From: Spirochaetales bacterium
Lineage (GTDB): Bacteria; Spirochaetota; Spirochaetia; ARS1246
Direction: 5' to 3'
NCBI GenBank assembly: GCA_016930115.1
Contig: JAFGHN010000329.1
Location: 1-11,574 of the forward strand
DNA: 11,574 nucleotides
A program made the translations under genes and the position numbers. Position 1 is the stretch's first letter. Every line of letters starts with the position of its first letter. Positions 6,435-11,574 of this stretch are shown piece after piece. The notes under the pieces are model-generated. The model did not search any database and was not told where the DNA came from. It was given only the letters and a program-made list of their open reading frames with translations.

Positions 6435-7256
6435 ATGAATCTTATGAACGCCTTTTGCAGATCGTGCATACGTATAGAGGACGATCTCACAACCAAGGAT
6501 GCTGTACTGAAGTCGATCGCCAACATCGTGATGGAAACGGAACTTGCGCAGAACACCTCGGCGGACGTTATCTACACGGCGCTCAAGACTCGCGAGGAAA
6601 TCGGCTCCACCGGGTTCGAGAACGGAATTGCGATACCGCATTGCGCGCTGGAGAACGTGGAAGAGTTTTTCGCGGGAGTCCTGGTGGTACCGGCGGGGGT
6701 GGATTTCGATTCAACCGACGGCGAGCTAACAAAGATCTTTGCGTTCATAGTCGGCCCGCGATCCGAGCGTAACCGCCACATCCAACTGCTGTCGGCGGTG
6801 TCTCGCATGTTGTCGGATAGAGACACGGCCGGCAAGTTCGTGAGTGCGGAATCCGAAGAGGATCTCTGGTTCCTGCTCACGCGGCATATCGGAGAGCTCG
6901 AAGGCGTTGCTGCTCCCGCCGAGCAGGAACCGAAGAACCTGTTCACCATAATCATCCAGCGGGAAGACTGCTTTGAAGAAATTCTGAAGATTTTGTCGGC
7001 CGCGGTGCACGGTTCGCTCACCATTATCGAATCGACAAACGCAGGTCATTACCTCCATCGCATGCCGCTTTTTGCATCCTACCGGTCAGAGACTGATTCA
7101 GGGTTTGCCCGTGTGATTATTGCCGTGGTTGGCAGAGACGTGTCAAACGACGTTATCCGCAGAATCAATACGCGCATACCCGACCTTAATCGCCTAACCG
7201 GCGTATTACTGACCGTACAGGAAGTAGCGTATACGGAAGGGACCCTCGATTTCTAA
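6435..7256 (+). CDS. PTS EIIA (fructose/PtsN type) - PII-like fusion protein
   Basis: 273 residues, soluble. The start is ATG 6435, chosen because AGGAGGG lies 7 nt upstream; the frame opens 10 codons earlier without such a site. Residues 1-150 form a type-2 EIIA domain (PtsN/mannitol/fructose class) with TREEIGSTGFENGIAIPHC (52-70), whose His69 is the expected phosphorylation site. A short Ala/Pro/Glu linker follows. About 165-270 then looks like a PII/CutA-like ferredoxin-fold domain: FTIIIQREDCFEEILKIL, TIIESTNAGHYLHRMPLF and a late GVLLTVQEV strand. No membrane EIIC or EIIB is nearby, so a regulatory rather than transport role is likely: phosphorylation at His69 could be read together with a small ligand at the PII-like part. 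The EIIA call is firm, the PII-like call moderate. Its stop abuts the rlmKL start (TAAATG). Confidence 0.82.
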   Translation: MNLMNAFCRSCIRIEDDLTTKDAVLKSIANIVMETELAQNTSADVIYTALKTREEIGSTGFENGIAIPHCALENVEEFFAGVLVVPAGVDFDSTDGELTKIFAFIVGPRSERNRHIQLLSAVSRMLSDRDTAGKFVSAESEEDLWFLLTRHIGELEGVAAPAEQEPKNLFTIIIQREDCFEEILKILSAAVHGSLTIIESTNAGHYLHRMPLFASYRSETDSGFARVIIAVVGRDVSNDVIRRINTRIPDLNRLTGVLLTVQEVAYTEGTLDF

Positions 7257-9389
7257 ATGCATAACGCCGATTTTTTCTGTACCTGCCCCAGAAACGCGGG
7301 CGATCTTCTTGTTACCGAGGCCCGGGATAGCGGCGCGACGGGCATACGAGAGCATACCAACGGTGTCGAGTTTGCAGGCGCCCTCGAAACCGGATATAAG
7401 CTCTGCCTCTGGTCAAGGATAGCCTCCAAAGTGCTTCTCAAAATCGGCGGGTTTCATCTTTCGTCTGCGGATGATCTGTACGAAGGCGCGAGAAGCATCG
7501 ACTGGGACGCGCACATGGATGTAAGAAGCACTTTTGCAGTACACGTCACGGTGACAAAAGACAGCCCTGTAAGCAAGAATTTTGCCGTGTTGCGGATCAA
7601 GGACGCAATCGCCGACTCTTTCAGGGAAAGGACCGCGGGAGCGAGGCCGTCGGTCGACACGGAGACGCCGGAGCTCACCTTTGCGGCGCACATAAATAGA
7701 AACGAGGCGTTGCTCTACCTGGATCTTTCGGGCCCAAGCCTCCACCGTAGAGGCTACCGTCGCGAGGCCGGTCCGGCGCCCTTGAAGGAGAACGTCGCCG
7801 CGGCGATGCTTCTGCGGGCGGGGTGGAAGGAAATTGCCCAGTCAGGCGGGGCCCTGGTCGATCCAATGTGCGGGTCCGGCACTATCCCGATCGAAGGGGC
7901 GCTCATCGCCGGTGATATTGCTCCCGGTTTATCGAGGGACGCTTTTGGCTTTGAGAGCTGGAAACAGCACGACAAGGCATTGTGGCTCTCCCTGATCAGG
8001 GAGGCGGAAGAAAGGCGCGCAGCGGGGATAGGCCGCATACCACGGATTACCGGATACGACAAGGATCGCCGCGCAGTCACCCAGGCGGTCGCGGCCGCCG
8101 GGCTGCTGGGCTTGAGCGGCGTGGCGCATTTTGAGAAGCGTGAGCTCAGCGCGGCGCTTCCTCCTGGAAAACAGACGGGGTTGGTTGCGGTAAATCCGCC
8201 CTACGGCGTGCGACTCCACGAAACCGAGAGCCTGCTGCCGCTGTACCGGAACCTTGGCAGCACGTTACGTAACTCCTTCCCCGGATGGAAAGCCGTGCTG
8301 CTCACCGGAGATCAGGAGCTTTCGATGGCCACCGCGCTCCGCGCGTCAAAGACCAATACCCTCTACAATGGCGACATTCCCTGCGTGCTTGCTCAATTCG
8401 ACATCTACGCGGGTGACACGTCGCCCACGGCGTCCGGCGGCGGAAAAGAACTATACCTGGAGCAATTCGGTAACCGGCTCGAAAAGAACTACCGGCGTCT
8501 ATCCAAATGGGCGGAAAAAGAAAAGGTGAGCTGTTACCGGGTCTATGACGCCGATATGCCTGAGTTTTCGGCGGCTATCGATCTCTACGAAAGCACCTGG
8601 GTGCACGTTCAGGAGTATGCGCCGCCTCCAACCGTCGACCCGAAACGGGCGCGTGCCCGTCTTCAGGTGATCCTTGAGGTGATTCCGCAGGTCCTCGGAG
8701 TCAGACGGGAAAACGTGCACGTCAAGACCCGCGAGCGCCAGGAATCGGGCGGGCAGTACGAACACATCGGGAACGCCGGCGTCTTCAATGAGATACACGA
8801 GGGTGGACTCTCTTTCCTCGCCAATTTTACCGACTATCTCGACACCGGCATCTTCCTCGACCACCGGATAACCCGGGACCTGATCAGAAAGCTCGCCGGC
8901 GGCCGCACTTTCCTCAACCTCTTCTCCTACACCGGTTCGGCAACGGTGTACGCGGTGGATGGCGGCGCGAAATCTTCGGTCAGCGTTGATAATTCGAACA
9001 CCTACACCTCCTGGGCTGAAGACAACCTTCGCTTAAACGGCATGTTCCATGAAACGCTTATTCGCGATGAAGCACGGGAATATCTGGTGCGGGAGAAGGA
9101 ACGGTTCGACCTCATTTTTATCGATCCCCCTACTTTCTCGAGATCAAAGCGGTTCAGAGATACTTTTCAGATACAGCGCGATCATGTGGAGCTCATCAAC
9201 CTGGCGTTGAAACGGCTCACTCCCTCGGGAATAATATTCTTCTCGACTAATTACAGAAAATTCAAGCTTGATTACGATTCTCTGAGAAATCTCCAGATCG
9301 AAGACCTCACTGAACAGACGATTCCCGAGGATTTCAGACGCAACCGGAAGATCCATCAGCTCTGGAGACTGAGCACCGAGCGCCCCTAA
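7257..9389 (+). CDS. rlmL: bifunctional 23S rRNA (guanine) methyltransferase RlmKL
   Basis: 710 residues, close to the roughly 700 of the E. coli enzyme. The N-terminus (FFCTCPRNAGDLL) and about 45-155 form a THUMP RNA-binding region. The RlmL-type N2-guanine methyltransferase follows, with SAM motif DPMCGSG (202-208) and catalytic NPPYG (313-317). The RlmK half (about 400-710) has its own SAM motif FLNLFSYTG (552-560) and DPPTF (623-627). In E. coli this protein makes m2G2445 (RlmL) and m7G2069 (RlmK) in 23S rRNA, and both active sites look complete here. The ATG follows the EIIA-PII stop with no base between, so translation is probably coupled. The gene ends 37 nt from the convergent last gene. 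The two-domain form is best known from gammaproteobacteria, so its presence here is worth noting, but codon use does not look foreign by eye. Confidence 0.95.
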   Translation: MHNADFFCTCPRNAGDLLVTEARDSGATGIREHTNGVEFAGALETGYKLCLWSRIASKVLLKIGGFHLSSADDLYEGARSIDWDAHMDVRSTFAVHVTVTKDSPVSKNFAVLRIKDAIADSFRERTAGARPSVDTETPELTFAAHINRNEALLYLDLSGPSLHRRGYRREAGPAPLKENVAAAMLLRAGWKEIAQSGGALVDPMCGSGTIPIEGALIAGDIAPGLSRDAFGFESWKQHDKALWLSLIREAEERRAAGIGRIPRITGYDKDRRAVTQAVAAAGLLGLSGVAHFEKRELSAALPPGKQTGLVAVNPPYGVRLHETESLLPLYRNLGSTLRNSFPGWKAVLLTGDQELSMATALRASKTNTLYNGDIPCVLAQFDIYAGDTSPTASGGGKELYLEQFGNRLEKNYRRLSKWAEKEKVSCYRVYDADMPEFSAAIDLYESTWVHVQEYAPPPTVDPKRARARLQVILEVIPQVLGVRRENVHVKTRERQESGGQYEHIGNAGVFNEIHEGGLSFLANFTDYLDTGIFLDHRITRDLIRKLAGGRTFLNLFSYTGSATVYAVDGGAKSSVSVDNSNTYTSWAEDNLRLNGMFHETLIRDEAREYLVREKERFDLIFIDPPTFSRSKRFRDTFQIQRDHVELINLALKRLTPSGIIFFSTNYRKFKLDYDSLRNLQIEDLTEQTIPEDFRRNRKIHQLWRLSTERP

Positions 9390-9426
9390 AAATTGTGAGC
9401 GCGCGACCTAATTCCCGTCTGCCTGC

Positions 9427-11574
9427 CTACCGGGACTCGAGATATTCCTCGATGGAGAGAGGGGAATTCCAGGAAAGTACGCGGTAGTATTCTTTGTCAA
9501 AGCCCGACAGGTTTTCCACGCCCACAACCGATGCGTCACGCTGGGTACCATGTTCGGCAAGGGCCGCAGCCTGAATCGCCCGGTAACTCAGTCCACAGGT
9601 GTCGTCGATACCGGTAGCTGCAACGCCGACGGCATCCGGGCAGAGCGCTTTCTGACGGGGATCGACACAAACGAGCCGCCCCACCGGCGCATAAGCGCCT
9701 TCACGCTCGAGCTTTTTGACCGCCGCTTCCACGAGCAGGCCAACCGTCTCGTGTTCGAAATGCTCAAGCGGCGCCGCCGGCCCGTCCGGTGAAACGACGA
9801 TATCCGGTTTGTATCCCCTGAGAAGCGATGAGAGCGTTTCCAACAGAGCTTCTTCTCCACCCCATGCGGCCATGACAGCGCCGACAGATATCACGTCCGC
9901 CGATACCCCATAGGGATTGTTTTCCAGCCCCAGCCGGACGTAGTGATTGACCCCGAGAATCGACATCGCGGTGGTCGCTTCCCGTGCCCTCACCTCAGCA
10001 AGCGCCGGACCCTGGAGGCGATACGGCGGATAGCCCTCTCCCACGGCCCTGCGCGGGTACTGATCCAGCCCGGAGTCCCCGTCGGTGAGCAACACCACCG
10101 CGGTCCTTTTCCCGGCGCTGGCAAGGCGGCGGAGCAGAACACCGTAATCGAGGCTCTCGTCGTCAGGATGGGCATGGAAAAACAACGCGTCCAATTTGAA
10201 GTAATCCGGCAGGGCGCCGGGTTTCCACATGACCGTCGGAAAGGTATCGATGTCCGGTTCCCCCGGTTCCGCCGCGAAGACCAGACCAGACGGAGATAGC
10301 TCCCCGGAGGCTTCCATTGCCGCGGTAACTCCGCCGGCGCCGTGGCCGGCCTCACTGTTTGCCCCGCGGCCCGCGCCGGTATCTGCTTCTGCCGCGCCAA
10401 GATGATCCGACCGTTCGTGGTCAAACGAAAGCGGGGTCACGGCGGGAGACGGCGACTTTTGCGCTCCGGCGCGCCGGACGCCCAGTGCCACCGGCTCGCG
10501 AAAAATTACCGCAAGCAGAATAAAAACGAAAAAAGGCAGGAAAAGGAAGAGAAATCGCGGCTTGGGAACGGCTGGCGGTGCGGTGGTAATCCGCGACGCT
10601 CCCTCGAAGACAACCCGGTAGCGGCCGAAGGTGATTCTGTCACCGCTTGAGAGCGCGCAGGTCATCCGGCCGACGCCGTTTACAATGAACATGCCACTTG
10701 CGGAGAATGTGAAGCCGTCCTCGCCTCTGACTATCCTGAAACTGCGGGCCCCGGAACCGATTCGCGGCTTGTCGAGCACCAGGTCCGCCTTACCGCCGCC
10801 GACTTTCACCGGGAACTTCTCAAAGGTACGTTTCTCCACATCGCCGCCGTGGGTAGCGTAAGCGAGAGTGATCACCTCGCGGCTCTCCGCCTTCACCGAA
10901 CCAGCGGCACGCCGCTCTGCATCCCACCTGCGGTAACGGCGGGCCATGATACCGACTGTCCCGGCCGCCGGTATCAGAAAGAGCCACCATATCGGTAACA
11001 TGACCGGCCCCGCGCCGGAGAGCTCTTCATCGAGATCGGTCTCTTTCGCTTCCTCATACCCTTCGGGTATCCGATCAAGACGGGGAAGAGCGCCGTTATC
11101 GAGGATACTTCGCAATTCTTCAGTCTGGTCGGCGAACAGGAATGTTCCGTTTGAAGCGGTGATCCAGTCGGATACCTTGAAACAGTAGTCTGGATATTCT
11201 GCAATAACGAAACCGAGCACCACCGGTGTGATCTGAAGGTCCGCGTCAAGGTCGAATGTGCGGAGGCGGTACAGTTTCCCTTGGGTATTGATACCGTCTG
11301 TCACAAGCAGCAGAAACCTCTTCGTCCCGCCTGCAGCCTCTGAGAACTGCCGGACGCCGGCAACAACCATTTCGTCGACTGATGTCGTTCCCCACGGCGC
11401 GGAGCTTTCAAGCACAGGGATGAGAGACTGGTGCTCGGTGCTGAACCCGCGCGCCACCGCGGCAGTCCCGGCATCATCGGCAATGATGAGGCTCCACTCT
11501 TCATCACGACCCGCGCCTTCCGCGAGTCTTTCAACCGCCCGCATGCCAAGCTCGTATCTGCTGAGACCGGCGCC
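9427..11574 (-). CDS. VWA - TM - FHA-like - TM - PIG-L/LmbE deacetylase fusion (5' end outside window)
   Basis: 715 residues are visible and the frame is open to the window edge, so the N-terminus with the DxSxS part of the VWA metal site is missing. Numbering is from the edge. About 1-170 is the rest of a von Willebrand A domain with GTTS (62-65) and VTDG (91-94), the later MIDAS loops. A membrane helix (about 191-212) is followed by RRYRRW, then an FHA-like domain (about 250-325) and a second helix (341-358). After a Gly/Ala-rich linker comes a PIG-L domain (about 458-700) with AHPDDE (468-473) and HFEH (605-608), the usual zinc ligands of N-acetylglucosaminyl deacetylases. Basic residues after helix 1 suggest FHA inside and VWA and PIG-L outside the membrane. 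The FHA part lacks its phosphopeptide-binding Arg, Ser and His. An internal ATG at 11544 is not the real start. Confidence 0.85.
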   Translation of the reverse strand, partial: GAGLSRYELGMRAVERLAEGAGRDEEWSLIIADDAGTAAVARGFSTEHQSLIPVLESSAPWGTTSVDEMVVAGVRQFSEAAGGTKRFLLLVTDGINTQGKLYRLRTFDLDADLQITPVVLGFVIAEYPDYCFKVSDWITASNGTFLFADQTEELRSILDNGALPRLDRIPEGYEEAKETDLDEELSGAGPVMLPIWWLFLIPAAGTVGIMARRYRRWDAERRAAGSVKAESREVITLAYATHGGDVEKRTFEKFPVKVGGGKADLVLDKPRIGSGARSFRIVRGEDGFTFSASGMFIVNGVGRMTCALSSGDRITFGRYRVVFEGASRITTAPPAVPKPRFLFLFLPFFVFILLAVIFREPVALGVRRAGAQKSPSPAVTPLSFDHERSDHLGAAEADTGAGRGANSEAGHGAGGVTAAMEASGELSPSGLVFAAEPGEPDIDTFPTVMWKPGALPDYFKLDALFFHAHPDDESLDYGVLLRRLASAGKRTAVVLLTDGDSGLDQYPRRAVGEGYPPYRLQGPALAEVRAREATTAMSILGVNHYVRLGLENNPYGVSADVISVGAVMAAWGGEEALLETLSSLLRGYKPDIVVSPDGPAAPLEHFEHETVGLLVEAAVKKLEREGAYAPVGRLVCVDPRQKALCPDAVGVAATGIDDTCGLSYRAIQAAALAEHGTQRDASVVGVENLSGFDKEYYRVLSWNSPLSIEEYLESR

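Noticed and set aside
6002..6556. 184-codon minus-strand open frame crossing the phoH / EIIA-PII intergenic region
   Set aside because: It overlaps two well-supported genes and both promoters, has no recognisable domain and low-complexity Ser/Arg-rich composition; it is a by-product of the GC-rich opposite strands.
1..11574. CRISPR array, tRNA/rRNA gene, insertion sequence or phage gene
   Set aside because: No repeated spacer pattern, cloverleaf, transposase or integrase motif was seen on either strand.

Overview
The window looks like a piece of a spirochaete chromosome (Spirochaetota, probably a free-living or non-pallidum Spirochaetales member with fairly GC-rich DNA by eye). This placement is an inference. 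It rests on a fliS / FlgN-like flagellar chaperone pair linked to coaE and a SPOR-domain protein, a lone PTS EIIA module with no permease beside it, and envelope proteins typical of a diderm. No rRNA, tRNA, insertion sequence, phage gene or CRISPR array was seen, and the region reads as stable core genome.

Layout. From about 6144 down to 1 (minus strand) there is one likely operon. It begins with a PIN-PhoH ATPase (4843-6144), followed by an exported TolB-like beta-propeller fused to a NodB-fold domain that has lost its catalytic residues (2494-4770). Then come fliS (2019-2450), a FlgN-like chaperone (1537-2004), dephospho-CoA kinase coaE (915-1532), a membrane-anchored SPOR protein (115-909) and the first 15 codons of an unidentified gene (1-47). 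The gaps shrink from 72 to 4-5 nt through the middle of the set, which suggests translational coupling.

The 290-nt region 6145-6434 separates this operon from a plus-strand pair and holds two near-consensus, divergent sigma70-type promoters (TTGATG-N17-TATACT for phoH, TTGACA-N17-TATAGT for the other side). A 19-bp dyad lies between their -35 boxes. The plus-strand pair is a PTS EIIA domain fused to a PII-like domain (6435-7256) and, with zero intergenic bases, the two-headed 23S rRNA methyltransferase RlmKL (7257-9389). The last gene converges on these: a minus-strand gene (9427 to beyond 11574, 5' end missing) encoding VWA - membrane helix - FHA-like - membrane helix - PIG-L/LmbE deacetylase.

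Themes. (1) Two deacetylase folds occur in envelope proteins: a NodB fold with degraded active site on a propeller, and a PIG-L domain with intact metal motifs on a VWA/FHA membrane scaffold. (2) A carbon/nitrogen-type sensory fusion (EIIA-PII) is coupled to ribosome modification and faces a PIN-PhoH RNA-acting protein across a possible shared operator. (3) Flagellar chaperones sit among envelope proteins, which fits a bacterium whose flagella lie in the periplasm. The strongest leads are the pseudo-NodB propeller, the VWA-FHA-PIG-L fusion, the EIIA-PII fusion and the atypical P-loop of CoaE.
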